64,000 nucleotides of DNA from Methylobacterium sp. GXS13 (GTDB lineage Bacteria; Pseudomonadota; Alphaproteobacteria; Rhizobiales; Beijerinckiaceae), in the NCBI RefSeq assembly GCF_001455965.1, contig NZ_LKKO01000026.1:19908-83907 (forward strand), written 5' to 3'. The position numbers and the translations under genes were made by a program. Below are positions 44,956 to 56,001 of the stretch, in pieces. Under the pieces are notes generated by a model that saw only the letters and a list, made by a program, of their open reading frames with translations, was not told where the DNA came from and ran no database searches. How positions within the stretch are numbered: the first letter of the stretch is position 1; the number at the start of each line of letters is the position of its first letter.

Positions 44956-47058
44956 TCAGACCGTCACCTGCGTCCCGACCTCGACCACCCGCCCCGTGGG
45001 GATCTGGAAGAAGTCCGTGGCGTCGTTCGCGTTCTTGGCCAGCGTTATGAAGATCCGATCCTGCCAGAGAGGCATGCCCGAATGGGTCGCCGGGCGGATC
45101 GAGCGGCGGGACAGGAAGAACGACGTCGCCATGATGTCGAACTTGAAGCCCTGGCGGCGCAGCAGCACCAGCGTCTTGGGGATGTTCGGCGTCTCCATGT
45201 AGCCGAACTTCATCACGACCTTGAAGAAATGCGGCCCCACGGGCTCGAGCCGGACCTTGTCGGCTTCGTTCGAGCGCGGGGTGTCCACCGTCTCGACGGT
45301 GAGGATCACGTTCTTCTCGTGCAGCACCTTGTTGTGCTTCAGGTTGTGCAGGAGCGCCGCCGGGGCGATCTCGGGGTCGCTCGTCAGGAACACCGCGGTG
45401 CCGCGCACGTGGTGGGGCGGGCTTTTCTCCAGCATGCCGACCAGCTCGACCAGCGGCACGTCGGTCTTGCGGGTCTTGTTGAACAGGATCGTGACCCCGC
45501 GCACCCAGGTCCACATCAGCACGATGAGCGCGCCCGCCAGGATCAGGGGCACGTAGCCGCCCTCGACCACCTTGATCAGGTTGGAGAGCAGGAACAGGAA
45601 CTCCAGCACGATGAAGGGCAGCATGACCAGCGCGGCCGCCACCGGCGACCAGCCCCACATCCGCCAGATCACCAGGAAGGTCATCGAGGCGGTGAGCAGC
45701 ATCGTGCCGGTCACCGCGATGCCGTAGGCCGAGGCCAAGGACGACGAGGTCTTGAACAGGACCGCCAGCAGCACGACGCCGATCATCAGGAGCCCGTTGA
45801 TCTGCGGCAGGTAGATCTGGCCGGCATGCGATTCGGAGGTGTGCCGGATCTCGAGGCGCGGCAGCAGGCCGAGCTGGATCGCCTGCCGGGACAACGAGAA
45901 GGCGCCGGTGATCACCGCCTGGCTCGCCACCACGGTGGCCAGCGTCGCCAGCACCACCATCGGGAGCAGGCCCCAGGCCGGGACGAGCTGGAAGAACGGG
46001 TCGGCGGTGTCGGGCTTCTCCAGCACCAGGGCCGCCTGGCCGAGATAGTTCAGGGCGAGTGCCGGGAAGACCAGGCAGACCCAGGCCACCTGGATCGGCT
46101 TGCGGCCGAAATGCCCGAGATCGGCGAACAGCGCTTCTGCGCCGGTCACCGCCAGGAACACCGCACCGAGCGCGACCAGTGCCCCGGTGCCGTGGCCGAG
46201 CAGGTAATGCACCGCGTACCAGGGGTTGGCGGCCCGGAACACCTCCGGGTGCAGGCCGATATGCGGCAGAGCCGCGAGCGCCATGGCGACGAACCACACG
46301 ACGGTCATCGGCCCGAAGAAGGCCGCGACCTTGGCGGTCCCGCGATTCTGCACGAGGAACAGGGCGATGATGATCGTCACCGTGATCGGCAGCACGTAAT
46401 CGTCCAGCGCCGGGGTGACGAGCTTCAGCCCCTCCACGGCCGAGAGCACCGAGATCGCCGGGGTGATGACCGCGTCGCCGTAGAACAGCGAGGCGCCGAG
46501 CAGCCCGAGCATGAAGACGATCCGCGAGCCGCCGAGTGCCTTGCGGGCCAGCGCCATCAGCGAGAGGATGCCGCCCTCGCCGTTGTTGTCCATGCGCAGC
46601 AGGATCAGGACGTACTTCACCGTCACGATCAGGAAGAGCGCCCAGAGGATCAGCGAGACGGTGCCGATCACCTCCTCGGGCAACAGGATGCCGTCGGTGC
46701 GGGCCGGGACCAGCGCCTCGCGGAAGGCATAGAGCGGGCTGGTGCCGATATCGCCGTAGACGACGCCGACCGAGCCGACCAGCAGCGTCCAGAAGCCGGC
46801 ATGGCCGTGCCGCGTCTCGGCTTTCTCGGGGGCATCGAGGGCGCCGGCGGGGGCCGCCGCCTGCTCGGGCCCGGAGCCGCCGGTCTCGCCTCCCGCCGGG
46901 GCGGGCGCCGAGGCAGGGTTGGGCGGGGCGTCGGAGGCCGCGGGCACGGGCTGAGGTGCTACGCCGGGTGCGAAGGTCTGGCTCATGCGGAATGTCGGAG
47001 GCTCGGGCGTGGCCGGCGTTTCGCGGATCGGCTCAGGGGGCCTGGTGGGGCCGGGCAT
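44956..47058 (-). CDS. kup: Kup-family potassium transporter
   Basis: 700 residues from ATG 47058; Met at 46986 (MSQTFAPG) is an alternative that removes 24 residues. Twelve transmembrane helices after a Pro/Ala-rich tail of about 80 residues. Signatures: [50 protein letters not shown]-terminal soluble domain ends [12 protein letters not shown]. Proton-coupled K+ uptake. Confidence 0.94.
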   Translation of the reverse strand: MPGPTRPPEPIRETPATPEPPTFRMSQTFAPGVAPQPVPAASDAPPNPASAPAPAGGETGGSGPEQAAAPAGALDAPEKAETRHGHAGFWTLLVGSVGVVYGDIGTSPLYAFREALVPARTDGILLPEEVIGTVSLILWALFLIVTVKYVLILLRMDNNGEGGILSLMALARKALGGSRIVFMLGLLGASLFYGDAVITPAISVLSAVEGLKLVTPALDDYVLPITVTIIIALFLVQNRGTAKVAAFFGPMTVVWFVAMALAALPHIGLHPEVFRAANPWYAVHYLLGHGTGALVALGAVFLAVTGAEALFADLGHFGRKPIQVAWVCLVFPALALNYLGQAALVLEKPDTADPFFQLVPAWGLLPMVVLATLATVVASQAVITGAFSLSRQAIQLGLLPRLEIRHTSESHAGQIYLPQINGLLMIGVVLLAVLFKTSSSLASAYGIAVTGTMLLTASMTFLVIWRMWGWSPVAAALVMLPFIVLEFLFLLSNLIKVVEGGYVPLILAGALIVLMWTWVRGVTILFNKTRKTDVPLVELVGMLEKSPPHHVRGTAVFLTSDPEIAPAALLHNLKHNKVLHEKNVILTVETVDTPRSNEADKVRLEPVGPHFFKVVMKFGYMETPNIPKTLVLLRRQGFKFDIMATSFFLSRRSIRPATHSGMPLWQDRIFITLAKNANDATDFFQIPTGRVVEVGTQVTV

Positions 47059-47284
47059 GAGGACGCGAAAACTCCGCCGAACCACGCGGGCCGGCCACCA
47101 GGCCGACCGCTCACGGGATCGTGCGGCCTTGCTATCACGGCCTCGGGCGGCCGGAAACAGCGTGCACGGCGAAGATCAGGGCTTCGGTGGGAGCGGGGCC
47201 GGCGGGGGAGGCTGCCCGGGGGAGAGGGATTTACTTAATTCTCTTGGGACTCAAGAGGTCTCTGAACTTCTAATCACCCGCCTT

Positions 47285-47396
47285 GTCATCCCAGGGCCGC
47301 GAAGCGGAGCCCGGGATCCATAACCGCCGACAGTTTAAAATCTTGCGCCGTCGGCGGCTCTGGGTTCCGGGCTCGCCTGCGGCGCCCCGGAATGAC
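47285..47396. repeat. GTCATCCC...CGGAATGAC palindromic repeat
   Basis: Left GTCATCCCAGGGCCGCGAAG through CCCGGGATCC, right TTCCGGGCTCGCCTGCGGCG to CGGAATGAC. Imperfect complement of 112 bp with an internal AT-rich loop. This is a Rhizobiales intergenic palindrome, in the 378-bp gap between ispG (ends 47437) and kup; nothing else is seen there. Confidence 0.75.
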
Positions 47397-47436
47397 ACGG
47401 CGGTTAATCCTGCCGTCCAGCGCGACCTGCGTCCGG

Positions 47437-48771
47437 CTATTCGGCCGCGGTGCGCGTGCCGCCGCCCTGCAGGCCGAAGCGGCGCTCGATGTACTCGATC
47501 ACGACGGTCTCAAAATCCTTGGCGAGCGTCGCACCGCGCAGCGTCATGGCCTTCTTGCCGTCGATGAACACCGGCGCGGTCGGGGTCTCGCCGGTGCCCG
47601 GCAGCGAGATGCCGATATCGGCGTGCTTCGATTCGCCCGGACCGTTGACGATGCAGCCCATCACGGCGACGTTCAGGCCCTCGACCCCCGGATAGGTCTT
47701 CTTCCATTCCGGCATGGAGGTGACGATCCAGTTCTGGATGTCGCGGGCCAGTTCCTGGAAGGTGGTCGAGGTCGTGCGCCCGCAGCCCGGGCAGGCCGCA
47801 ACCATCGGCACGAAGGTGCGGAAGCCCATGGTCTGCAGGAGCTCCTGGCTCGCCTTGACCTCGACGCTCCGGTCGCCGCCCGGCTCGGGGGTGAGCGAGT
47901 AGCGGATCGTGTCGCCGATCCCCTCCTGCAGCAGCACGCCGATCGCCGCCGACCCGGCCGCCAGGCCCTTGGAACCCATGCCGGCCTCGGTCAGGCCGAG
48001 ATGGATCGCGTAATCCGAGCGGCGCGCCACCTCGCGGTAGACCGCGATCAGGTCCTGCACCGCCGAGACCTTGGCCGACAGGATGATCTTGTTCTGCGGG
48101 AGGCCGAGTTCCACCGCCCGGTCGGCCGAGCCGATCGCCGAGCGCACCATCGCCTCGCGCATCACCGCGCGGGCATCGATCGGCCGCGGCAGCTTGGCGT
48201 TCTCGTCCATCAGGTGGGTGAGCAGCTCGCCGTCGAGCGAACCCCAGTTGGCACCGATCCGCACGGTCTTCCCGTACTTGATCGCCTGCTCGATGATCGA
48301 GGAGAACTGGGTGTCTTTCTTGTCCTTGAACCCGACATTGCCGGGGTTGATCCGGTACTTCGCCAGGGCCTCGGCGCAGGCCGGATGGTCGGCCAGCAGC
48401 TTGTGGCCGATATAGTGGAAGTCGCCGACCAGCGGCACGTGGACGCCGATCCGGTCCAGGCGCTCGCGGATCTTCGGCACCGCGGCCGCAGCCTCATCGC
48501 GGTCGACGGTGATGCGGACCAGCTCCGAGCCGACCCGGGCGAGCTGGGCGACCTGCGCCACCGTGCCGTCGATGTCGGCGGTGTCGGTGTTGGTCATCGA
48601 CTGCACGACGATCGGGGCGCCGCCGCCGACCATGACCGCGCCTTCGCCCTCACCGACCGTGACGCCCATCGTGCCGCTGCGCGGCGCTGGGCCGGCGATC
48701 TCCGGACCACCGGTGGTCAGGCTGGTCTCGGCGGCGGGACTTTCGGAGCGGATGGCTTCCATGACTTCCAT
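47437..48771 (-). CDS. ispG: Flavodoxin-dependent HMBPP synthase IspG
   Basis: 444 residues. Late step of the MEP isoprenoid pathway (MEcPP to HMBPP). Opens with a polar head then [35 protein letters not shown] is the typical start of the barrel. Iron-sulfur Cys: [16 protein letters not shown] and [16 protein letters not shown]. The [4Fe-4S] cluster site is complete. Confidence 0.95.
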   Translation of the reverse strand: MEVMEAIRSESPAAETSLTTGGPEIAGPAPRSGTMGVTVGEGEGAVMVGGGAPIVVQSMTNTDTADIDGTVAQVAQLARVGSELVRITVDRDEAAAAVPKIRERLDRIGVHVPLVGDFHYIGHKLLADHPACAEALAKYRINPGNVGFKDKKDTQFSSIIEQAIKYGKTVRIGANWGSLDGELLTHLMDENAKLPRPIDARAVMREAMVRSAIGSADRAVELGLPQNKIILSAKVSAVQDLIAVYREVARRSDYAIHLGLTEAGMGSKGLAAGSAAIGVLLQEGIGDTIRYSLTPEPGGDRSVEVKASQELLQTMGFRTFVPMVAACPGCGRTTSTTFQELARDIQNWIVTSMPEWKKTYPGVEGLNVAVMGCIVNGPGESKHADIGISLPGTGETPTAPVFIDGKKAMTLRGATLAKDFETVVIEYIERRFGLQGGGTRTAAE

Positions 48772-48926
48772 CGTGGACCTTCGCGTGCGCGTTTCGCGAA
48801 AAAGCGCCGACCCTGGTTCGGGCCGGTCGGGCGTTTCGCGGCGCGCGCCTCGCCGGAGCTTCGGGGCTGCGGGCCGCCCGCGGGTTAGCTGCGGACGACG
48901 CCGCGCAGCGTCAAGCCGACACCGCG

Positions 48927-48950
48927 CATGACAGCATCGCGGCTGTCATG
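48927..48950. promoter_or_regulatory. Inverted repeat in ispG/patatin divergent region
   Basis: CATGACAG (48927-48934) and CTGTCATG (48943-48950) are perfect 8-bp arms around CATCGCGG. It lies in the 351-bp divergent region 48772-49122, which has no gene. A second, weaker palindrome (ATGTTGCA/TGCAGCAT) is near 49070-49090. Possible operator, or a PhoB-like half-site pair. Confidence 0.35.
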
Positions 48951-49122
48951 TCGTATCCGGATGCGGATGTCGAGTTTGCCGCGTGCGCAACATCGGTTTT
49001 CGTCGGCCCCTGTTGCCGAATCGCGCGCCGCGGACCGGTTGTCATGGGGCCCTCCAGATTCGCGCACGGTTGATGTTGCAGTGCAGCATCCCATTTAGGG
49101 GATCCTGTTTCTGGAGGCCGAC

Positions 49123-50259
49123 ATGAGCGAGCACCCCCACGGCGGTGAGCCGCACAATCCGGCGACTGCCGTCCCAGAAGTCCCGGTTTCGGACGGGATC
49201 GAGCCCTTTGCCACCCATCCGCCCCATCCAACCCATCAAGTCCTGGCCGGCCCCCGGGCCGAGAAGCCGGTGGCGCTCGCCCTACAGGGCGGCGGCGCGC
49301 ACGGCGCCTTCACCTGGGGCGTGCTCGACGCGCTGATCGAGGACGGGCGCCTGTCCTTCGAGGCGGTGACCGGCGCGAGCGCCGGGGCGATGAACGGCGT
49401 CGTGATGGTGGACGGCTGGCTCAAGGGCGGCCCGGACGGCGCCCGCGAGGGACTCGAGCGGTTCTGGCGCGAGGTCAGCCTCGACGGCGACCTCGGGCCG
49501 GCGCAGCGCAACTTCGTCAGCGGGCTGTTCAGCCTGTGGAAGGGCAACCCGGTGGCCGAGTTCTGGTCCAAGATGCTCTCGCCGAGCCCCTACGTGTCGA
49601 ACCCGCTCAACATCAACCCGCTGCGCAAGGCGCTCGCCGAGCAGATCGATTTCGAGCGCCTGCGCGAGGCCGAGACCGCGGGCCTGTTCGTCTCGGCCAC
49701 CAATGTCTGGACCGGCAAGCTCGCGGTGTTCGAGCGCGAGCGCCTGACGGTCGATCACCTGATGGCCTCGGCCTGCCTGCCCACGGTGTTCCAGGCGGTG
49801 GAGATCGACGGCGTGCCCTATTGGGATGGCGGCTATCTCGGCAACCCGCCGCTCTACCCGCTGCACCGGGCGGCCCAGACCCGCGACATCGTGCTGGTCC
49901 AGATCAACCCGGTCGAGCGGCGCGAGACCCCCCGCACGGAGAGCGAGATCCGCGACCGCCTCAACGAGATCACCTTCAACGCCAACCTGATGCGGGAATT
50001 GCGTGCGATCGACTTCATCGACGGCCTGATCGAGGACGGCACCCTCGGCCAGGGCGGCTACCAGCGCGTTCTGGTGCACCGCATCGACGGCACCGACGCG
50101 CTGGAGGATTACAACGCCGCCTCCAAGCTCGACGCGCGCTGGACCGTGTTCAAGCGCCTGCGTGGCGAGCGCCGCGCCGCCGCGCAGGCTTGGCTGTCCG
50201 AGACCTACGGCACCATTGGGCAAGCCTGTACACTCAATCTGCGGGATGCGTATCAGTAA
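49123..50259 (+). CDS. Patatin-like phospholipase
   Basis: 378 residues. Oxyanion loop ALQGGGAHGAFTWGV, nucleophile GASAG (about residue 84), and catalytic Asp in YWDGGYLGNPP. A polar N-terminus of about 45 residues precedes it. Acts on lipid acyl esters. It resembles the cytoplasmic patatins near polyhydroxyalkanoate genes of Rhizobiales. Starts at ATG 49123 behind GGAGG-like GGAGGCCGAC. Confidence 0.92.
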   Translation: MSEHPHGGEPHNPATAVPEVPVSDGIEPFATHPPHPTHQVLAGPRAEKPVALALQGGGAHGAFTWGVLDALIEDGRLSFEAVTGASAGAMNGVVMVDGWLKGGPDGAREGLERFWREVSLDGDLGPAQRNFVSGLFSLWKGNPVAEFWSKMLSPSPYVSNPLNINPLRKALAEQIDFERLREAETAGLFVSATNVWTGKLAVFERERLTVDHLMASACLPTVFQAVEIDGVPYWDGGYLGNPPLYPLHRAAQTRDIVLVQINPVERRETPRTESEIRDRLNEITFNANLMRELRAIDFIDGLIEDGTLGQGGYQRVLVHRIDGTDALEDYNAASKLDARWTVFKRLRGERRAAAQAWLSETYGTIGQACTLNLRDAYQ

Positions 50260-50494
50260 ATCGATAATTTTGGCGTCAAAATATCCGCTATCGTGGCATT
50301 ACATTCCACTCGATATAGCATCGATAGACGGATCACAAAGATCGTCACGCTATTTCACGGTGGTTCGTTTCGCTATCAACGATTCGTCTACAGTAAAAAT
50401 CCTGGCGGTAAGAGGGCGTTCACAAAACTGATCTATCCAGGCCCGCTGACCGGAGCCCGATCAGGCCCGGTGATTCTGACCTCAAGGGCGGGCC

Positions 50495-52186
50495 ATGAGA
50501 TTTCGTCTGATCGACCTCAAGACCGGCGTGAAGATCGCGCTGGTCATGGCCCTGATGCTGGTGATCACCGCCGGCGTCTCGGCGGTCTCGCTCCGCAATA
50601 TCGGCTTGATCGAGGATGCGGAGGCCTGGACCGTCCATACCCATGAGGTTCTGGCCGAGGTCGACCGGATGACCGTGGCCATGGTCGACCGGGAGACCGC
50701 CCTGCGCGGCTACCTGATCTCGGCCGATCCACGGTTCCTCGAACCCGAGGAGGCCGGGCGGAAGGCCTTCGCGGCGTCCTGGGAGGCGGCACGCCAGCTC
50801 ACCGCCAACAATCCCACGCAGCCGGGGCGTCTCCTGGCGTTGAAGACCCTGGCCGAGCGCTGGAGCGCAGAGGTCGCGGATCGCGAACGTGCCCTGATGA
50901 AGGATCCCGACACCCGGGATGAGGCGCGCCGGCTTGAAGCTTCGGGTGTCGGGAAGGGCGTGATGGACGCCCTGCGCGCGAAGGCGGCGGAGATCGGGCA
51001 GGTCGAGCAGGATCTGCTCAAGGATCGGAGCGCCGCCTCGGCGGCCGCCATCGCGGCGTCGCGGGCGGCGAGCCTGATCGGCCTTGGATCGATCGTTGTC
51101 ACCGCCCTGGTCGGGTCGCTGCTTCTCCACAACGGCATCGGCAAGCCGATCCACCGGATGACCCAGGCCATGACGGCACTCGCCGCCAACGACCTCACCG
51201 TCGCGATTCCCGGCGTGGGGCGCCGGGACGAGATCGGCGCCATGGCGGGTGCCGTGCAGGTGTTCCGGGACGGGCTCGCCCGGACGAAGGCCCTCGAAGA
51301 GGAGGCCGCCCGGACCCAGGCCGGGCTCGAGGCTCAGCGCAAGGCCGCGATGCGCGAGATGGCGGCCACGTTCGAGGGTGCCGTCGGCGGCATCATCCGC
51401 GCCGTCGCGACGGCCGCGGCGAACCTGAAATCCACCGCCGCGCATATGAGCGGCGTGGCGGCCGAGACCGCCAGCCAGTCGACCCATGTGGCCGCGGCGG
51501 CCGAGCAGGCGGCCGCCAACGTCAACACCGTGGCGGCGGCCGCCGAGGAACTCGGCGTCTCCGTCAACGAGATCGGTCGCCAGGTGCAGGCCTCCGCCGA
51601 CCTCGCCGACGCGGCGGTGCTGGAAGCCGGGAAATCCGCGGACCTCGTGCGCAACCTGCGCGACGGCGCCGTCAAGATCGGCGCCGTGGTCGACCTGATC
51701 AGCGGCATCGCCGGCCAGACCAACCTGCTGGCGCTCAATGCCACCATCGAGGCCGCGCGCGCGGGCGAGGCGGGCCGCGGCTTCGCGGTTGTGGCGACGG
51801 AGGTGAAGGAACTGGCCGGCCAGACCGCCAAGGCCACCGGCGAAATCGCCCGGCAGATCGGCGAGATCCAATCCTGGACCGGAGAGACGGTGGACGCGAT
51901 CGGCCTCATCGTCGGCCGCATCACGGAGATGAGCGGGCTGTCGACCGGGATCGCCGCGGCGATCGAGGAACAGGGCTCGGCCACCCAGGAGATCGTCCGG
52001 AACGTCGGGCAGGCGGCGACCGGGGCCGGTGAGGTCACGACCAACATCGCCGGGGTCGCCAGCGCCGCCGAGGGCGCCGGGGCCGCCGCCGAGCAGGTGC
52101 TGGGCTCGGCCTCCGAACTCTCGGTCCAGGCCGAGCGGCTCGACCAAGAGGTCCACCGCTTCCTCGACACGGTCCGGGCCGCCTGA
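50495..52186 (+). CDS. Transmembrane methyl-accepting chemotaxis protein, CHASE3-type
   Basis: 563 residues. TM1 about 10-31 ([20 protein letters not shown]), periplasmic four-helix sensor (about 32-187; [19 protein letters not shown] is a CHASE3-like pattern), TM2 about 188-208, HAMP about 209-265, signalling domain about 280-560 with [19 protein letters not shown]. No clear methyl-acceptor pentapeptide at the end. It is an orphan receptor; the ligand is unknown. Confidence 0.92.
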   Translation: MRFRLIDLKTGVKIALVMALMLVITAGVSAVSLRNIGLIEDAEAWTVHTHEVLAEVDRMTVAMVDRETALRGYLISADPRFLEPEEAGRKAFAASWEAARQLTANNPTQPGRLLALKTLAERWSAEVADRERALMKDPDTRDEARRLEASGVGKGVMDALRAKAAEIGQVEQDLLKDRSAASAAAIAASRAASLIGLGSIVVTALVGSLLLHNGIGKPIHRMTQAMTALAANDLTVAIPGVGRRDEIGAMAGAVQVFRDGLARTKALEEEAARTQAGLEAQRKAAMREMAATFEGAVGGIIRAVATAAANLKSTAAHMSGVAAETASQSTHVAAAAEQAAANVNTVAAAAEELGVSVNEIGRQVQASADLADAAVLEAGKSADLVRNLRDGAVKIGAVVDLISGIAGQTNLLALNATIEAARAGEAGRGFAVVATEVKELAGQTAKATGEIARQIGEIQSWTGETVDAIGLIVGRITEMSGLSTGIAAAIEEQGSATQEIVRNVGQAATGAGEVTTNIAGVASAAEGAGAAAEQVLGSASELSVQAERLDQEVHRFLDTVRAA

Positions 52187-52214
52187 GCGAAGCTCGGCGC
52201 TGCGCCCCCCGCCA

Positions 52215-52231
52215 AAGGGCCGCAGGCCCTT
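52215..52231 (+). terminator. Hairpin after chemoreceptor gene
   Basis: AAGGGCC (52215-52221), GCA, GGCCCTT (52225-52231). Same hairpin style as the short repeats at 7646 and 33451. 29 bp after the stop. Confidence 0.5.
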
Positions 52232-52318
52232 CACGATTGCGATGTCGGGATCTCCGTGGCGTGCGCCCTAGATCCCGTTCGGGCGTGCGAGCGCCCGTGA
52301 CCGTGCGAGGCCGCTGCC

Positions 52319-52873
52319 ATGACGATGTTGCGCCGCGAGGCCCTGATCCTGCTCGGTGCCGGATGTGTCGGCGCGGCTCGCGCTGCGCCGTCGGGCCGGG
52401 CGACCGATTTCGCCTTCGAGCACCCGGAGGGCGGCGCGATGCCGCTCTCGGCCTATGCCGGGCGACCGATCCTCGTGGTCAACACCGCCACCGCCTGCGG
52501 CTATGCCGGGCAGCTCGCCGGGCTCCAGACCCTGTGGACGCGCTTCGGCGACAGGGGGCTCACGGTGATCGGCGTGCCGTCGCCGGATTTCGGCAATCAG
52601 GAGCCGCTCGACGGCCCCGCCATCGCCGAGGCCGCGCGCAAGAATCACGGCGTGACCTTCCCGCTGACCGCCAAGACCCGGGTGAAGATGCCCGGTGCCC
52701 ACCCGTTCTACCAATGGGCGGCGGCGGAGCGGCCGGGCGAGACCCCGCGCTGGAACTTCCACAAATACCTGATCGCCCGGGACGGCTCGCTCGCCGCCGC
52801 CTTCGCCACGCAGGTGGAGCCGACCGACCCCAGGATGGTCTCGGGCATCGCCGCCACCCTCGATCAGGCCTGA
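52319..52873 (+). CDS. Glutathione peroxidase-like protein, exported
   Basis: 184 residues. N-terminal signal-like start MTMLRREALILLGAGCVGAA. Peroxidatic Cys in VNTATACGYAGQLAGLQ; partner Trp/Asn in TPRWNFHKYLI. A clear resolving Cys is not seen in the usual place, so the reductant may differ. Likely a periplasmic thiol peroxidase. It lies 57 bp ahead of an ECF sigma gene. Confidence 0.85.
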   Translation: MTMLRREALILLGAGCVGAARAAPSGRATDFAFEHPEGGAMPLSAYAGRPILVVNTATACGYAGQLAGLQTLWTRFGDRGLTVIGVPSPDFGNQEPLDGPAIAEAARKNHGVTFPLTAKTRVKMPGAHPFYQWAAAERPGETPRWNFHKYLIARDGSLAAAFATQVEPTDPRMVSGIAATLDQA

Positions 52874-52930
52874 CGACATTGGGACGCTGAAGGCGGGGAT
52901 TAAACCCCCAGGCCGATGCGTTCTCACCCC

Positions 52931-53554
52931 ATGGCATCAGACAAGCACACGCATCCGGACATCGTCGACCTGCTGGTGCCCCTGCGGCGCTACGCCCGCT
53001 CGCTGACCCGCGACGCGCTGCGGGCGGACGATCTGGTGCACGACACGCTGGTGCGCGCCCTGGAGATGCAGGGCTCCCTGCGCCCCAACACCAACCTGCG
53101 CACCTGGATGATGACGGTGCTGCACAACGCCTTCATCGACGAGCAGCGCCGACGCCAGGTCGAGGCGCGTCACGCCGACGCATTGGTGCGGATGAGCGAG
53201 GACATGGCGCCTCCGGCTCAGGAGGGTCGCGTCCGCCTCGCCCAGATCCGGCAGGCCTTCCTGACCCTGCCGGAGGAGCAGCGCGCCGCCCTCCACCTCG
53301 TGACCCTGGAAGGCATGGCCTATGCCGACGCCGCCGCGGTGCTCGGCATCCCGATCGGGACGCTGATGTCCCGCTTGGGCCGCGGTCGGGCGGCACTTCG
53401 GGCCTTCGAGGACGGCAACCGGGGCCGCGCCGACGCCGAACCCGAGACCACCCGACCGGAGGCACGGCGCGGCACCTTCCCCGGCCTGCGCCTCGTCGCG
53501 TCCGATGAGGCCCGGGACCGGCCGCCGATGAAACGCGCCGCAGGCGATGCCTGA
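52931..53554 (+). CDS. ECF-type RNA polymerase sigma factor
   Basis: 207 residues from ATG 52931; ATG 52916 would add five. Region 2 (about 15-75: VPLRRYARSLTRDALRADDL, LRTWMMTVLHNAFIDEQRR) and region 4 (about 105-160: TLPEEQRAALHLVTLEGMAY, LGIPIGTLMSRLGRGRAAL). A 45-residue basic tail follows. An anti-sigma-like gene is 89 bp downstream, so regulation by it is likely. Confidence 0.9.
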   Translation: MASDKHTHPDIVDLLVPLRRYARSLTRDALRADDLVHDTLVRALEMQGSLRPNTNLRTWMMTVLHNAFIDEQRRRQVEARHADALVRMSEDMAPPAQEGRVRLAQIRQAFLTLPEEQRAALHLVTLEGMAYADAAAVLGIPIGTLMSRLGRGRAALRAFEDGNRGRADAEPETTRPEARRGTFPGLRLVASDEARDRPPMKRAAGDA

Positions 53555-53643
53555 GGCATCAAGGCCGCAGCGCGCTGGCACACATAAACGATGACGACCG
53601 GCGGATTTGCCCCTGCGGCACGCTGGAATCGAGGACTTCACCG

Positions 53644-54408
53644 ATGATGGATCCGATAACAGACGACGATCTCATCGCTTTCGTCGACGGGCAGATCGAC
53701 CCGATGCGCCGCCTCGACGTCGAGGCGCACCTGGCCGCCCATCCCGGGGCTGCCGCCCAGGTGATGGCCGATCTGCACGACCGCGACGCCCTTCGCGCCA
53801 GCTTCGGGCGCCTGCCGGGGCCGGGACCGGACCGCAACGTCGCGCTGGCGCGCCGCCTCGACCGCAACCTGCGTTGGAGCCGCGTCGCCTCGCGGATCAA
53901 GCGCGCCGCCGCCATCGTGGTGCTGGTCGGCGCGGGCTGGCTTGCCCATGACGAGATCGGCCGGTTCGGTGTGCCCGACACGATGGCCGCAACCCCCGAC
54001 CCGACCCTGATCGCCGATGCCCGCCAGGCCCGCGCCGTTGCGCAGTTGCGCAAGAACATCGCCAACCAGGGCGACCGCCCCGTCTATGACCGGGCTCGTC
54101 TCCAATCGGTCACCGGCATCGATCTGCCGCCGCTCCCGGCCGGCTGGCAGGTGCGCGACATCCAGATCTTCCCCGGGCGTCACGGCACCGGCATCGAGAT
54201 CGCCTTCGAGGCCGGCGCCCTGGGCGAGGCCTCCCTGTTCGCGACACGGGGGCTGCGCGGCGGCCCGGCGGCCCTCACCGGCTCCGACGATGGCGCGCTC
54301 CTGTCCTGGAATGCCGGCGACACCGCCTACGCGCTGAGCGGCCCGCAGGACGACGCGGTCCTGCGACAGGCTGCGGGGATGCTGGGGGCCGGCGCGACGA
54401 CGCGCTGA
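53644..54408 (+). CDS. Anti-sigma factor, membrane-bound, zinc motif absent
   Basis: 254 residues. N-terminal anti-sigma head ITDDDLIAFVDGQIDPMRRL and VEAHLAAHPGAAAQV, where the usual HxxxCxxC zinc set has lost both Cys. One transmembrane helix (about 87-103), then a periplasmic domain of 150 residues. Likely holds the upstream ECF sigma factor inactive until a signal, perhaps oxidative, is sensed. Confidence 0.82.
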   Translation: MMDPITDDDLIAFVDGQIDPMRRLDVEAHLAAHPGAAAQVMADLHDRDALRASFGRLPGPGPDRNVALARRLDRNLRWSRVASRIKRAAAIVVLVGAGWLAHDEIGRFGVPDTMAATPDPTLIADARQARAVAQLRKNIANQGDRPVYDRARLQSVTGIDLPPLPAGWQVRDIQIFPGRHGTGIEIAFEAGALGEASLFATRGLRGGPAALTGSDDGALLSWNAGDTAYALSGPQDDAVLRQAAGMLGAGATTR

Positions 54409-54755
54409 GACGGACAGAACGGCCGTCGCGGCACTTCTCATTCCGCGCGGCCCTTTTCCGGGGCGCATGCAGCGACAGCGAACTGCGACCCGGTACCCAG
54501 CGCGAGACGACGCAAAGCCTCCGCCCGAAGCGACGTTGCCGCTGATCGTGCCACTGCGCGGCGCTGTCTCTGCTGGGTCCCAAATTACCGTCCACTGACG
54601 TTCCCGGTGCCCGGGAAAGGGCGCTTCAATTGCCAGGCCGGATTCTAACCGGCGCGACGCAGCCGTTCGGGGGCGCTCGCCGGAAACGGGCAACCGATCT
54701 GCGCCGTCGTCCCCGCCCCTCGACAGGCCGCCCCGGCGGGTGCCAAAGATCGGCC
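54409..54755. other. Intergenic region before cdd
   Basis: 347 bp. A hairpin TTCCCGG/CCGGGAA (54601-54607/54611-54617) is the only structure seen. Frames here are GC-biased and unlike proteins. Confidence 0.4.
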
Positions 54756-55184
54756 ATGCAGGCCGCCACTTCAGCGCAACGGAATGAGGGGCTGACGGCC
54801 CTGTTCGACGCCGCCCGGGCGGTGCGCGACCGGGCCCATGCGCCCTATTCCCGGTTCCGGGTCGGGTCGGCGCTCCGTGACGAGCGGGGCGAGATCCATG
54901 TCGGCTGCAACGTCGAGAACGCGGCCTATCCGGTCGGCACCTGCGCGGAAGCCGGGGCGATCGCCGCGAGGATGCCGGGTGGCGGCCGGCGCATCGCCGA
55001 GATCCTGGTCTGCGGCGACGGCGCCGGTCTGGTGACGCCCTGCGGCGCCTGCCGCCAGCGGATCCGCGAATTCGCCGGGCCGGACACGCCGATCCACGCC
55101 GCCGGGCCGGATCGTATCGCGAAAACCTTCACGCTGGCGGAGTTGCTGCCCGAATCGTTCGGGCCGGAGACGCTGGGTGACTGA
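54756..55184 (+). CDS. cdd: Cytidine deaminase
   Basis: 142 residues from ATG 54756; the longer frame upstream is basic and non-coding in appearance. HAPYSRFRVGSAL, the catalytic CAEAGAI with Cys/Glu, and the zinc pair PCGACRQRI. First gene of a nucleoside salvage operon; overlaps the next gene by 8 bp. Confidence 0.94.
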   Translation: MQAATSAQRNEGLTALFDAARAVRDRAHAPYSRFRVGSALRDERGEIHVGCNVENAAYPVGTCAEAGAIAARMPGGGRRIAEILVCGDGAGLVTPCGACRQRIREFAGPDTPIHAAGPDRIAKTFTLAELLPESFGPETLGD

Positions 55185-56001
55185 GGCCGCCGCCCTCGAC
55201 ACGCTCCGGGCCGCGGGCTTCGGCGGCGGTTACGCCTGCGCCATCGTCACCGGCACCGGGCTCGGCGGGATCGCGGCCGGGCTCACGGAATCCGCCGCGC
55301 TGGATTACGCGGCGATCCCGGGCTTCCCCGGTGCCGGCGTCAGCGGCCATGGCGGCCGGCTGCATCGCGGGCGCCTGGCCGGGCGGCGCGTGCTGGTGTT
55401 CGAGGGCCGGGCCCATGCCTATGAGCGGGGCGATGCGGCGGCGATGCGGATACCGCTCGCCTGCGCCTCCGGGCTCGGCGCCAAGCGCCTGCTCCTCACC
55501 AACGCCTCCGGGTCGCTGCGACCGGAGACCGGCCCGGGCAGCCTGGTTCTGCTCCAAGATCACATCAACCTGTCGGGCTTGAACCCGCTGATCGGCGAGA
55601 CCAGCGATGCCCGCTTCGTGCCGATGACCGAAGCCCACGATCCGGACCTGCGCGTGCGCCTCCGGGCGGCGGCCGGGACCTGCGAGGTTCCGCTGACGGA
55701 AGGCATCTACGCCTGGTTCTCCGGCCCGAGCTTCGAGACCCCGGCCGAGGTCCGGATGGCCGGCATCCTCGGGGCCGATCTCGTCGGCATGTCCACCGTG
55801 CCCGAGGTGATCCTCGCCCGCTTCCTCGGCCTGCCGGTGGCGGCCGTGTCGGTGGTGACCAACCTGGCCGCCGGGATCGCCGGGGGCGCCCCCCATCACG
55901 CCGAGACCAAGGCGGTGGCGGCCCGGGCCGCGGCGGATCTCGGCCGTCTGGTCCGGGCCTTCGTGGCCGGCCTGCCCGCCGAGGAGACCAAACATGGATG
56001 A
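55177..56001 (+). CDS. punA: Purine-nucleoside phosphorylase
   Basis: 274 residues, GTG start. Trimeric (family II) PNP: IVTGTGLGGIA, LTNASGSLRPETGPGSL, YAWFSGPSFETPAEVRM. Splits (deoxy)purine nucleosides with phosphate. Overlaps cdd by 8 bp and deoC by 8 bp. Confidence 0.92.
   Translation: MTEAAALDTLRAAGFGGGYACAIVTGTGLGGIAAGLTESAALDYAAIPGFPGAGVSGHGGRLHRGRLAGRRVLVFEGRAHAYERGDAAAMRIPLACASGLGAKRLLLTNASGSLRPETGPGSLVLLQDHINLSGLNPLIGETSDARFVPMTEAHDPDLRVRLRAAAGTCEVPLTEGIYAWFSGPSFETPAEVRMAGILGADLVGMSTVPEVILARFLGLPVAAVSVVTNLAAGIAGGAPHHAETKAVAARAAADLGRLVRAFVAGLPAEETKHG

Noticed and set aside
45082..47238. Long plus-strand frame opposite kup
   Set aside because: His/Gln/Arg/Asp-rich antisense of a membrane protein gene.
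48927..48950. Firm PhoB site upstream of ispG or the patatin gene
   Set aside because: Only an inverted CTGTCATG pair, not the direct 11-bp repeats that PhoB needs; kept as a generic inverted repeat.
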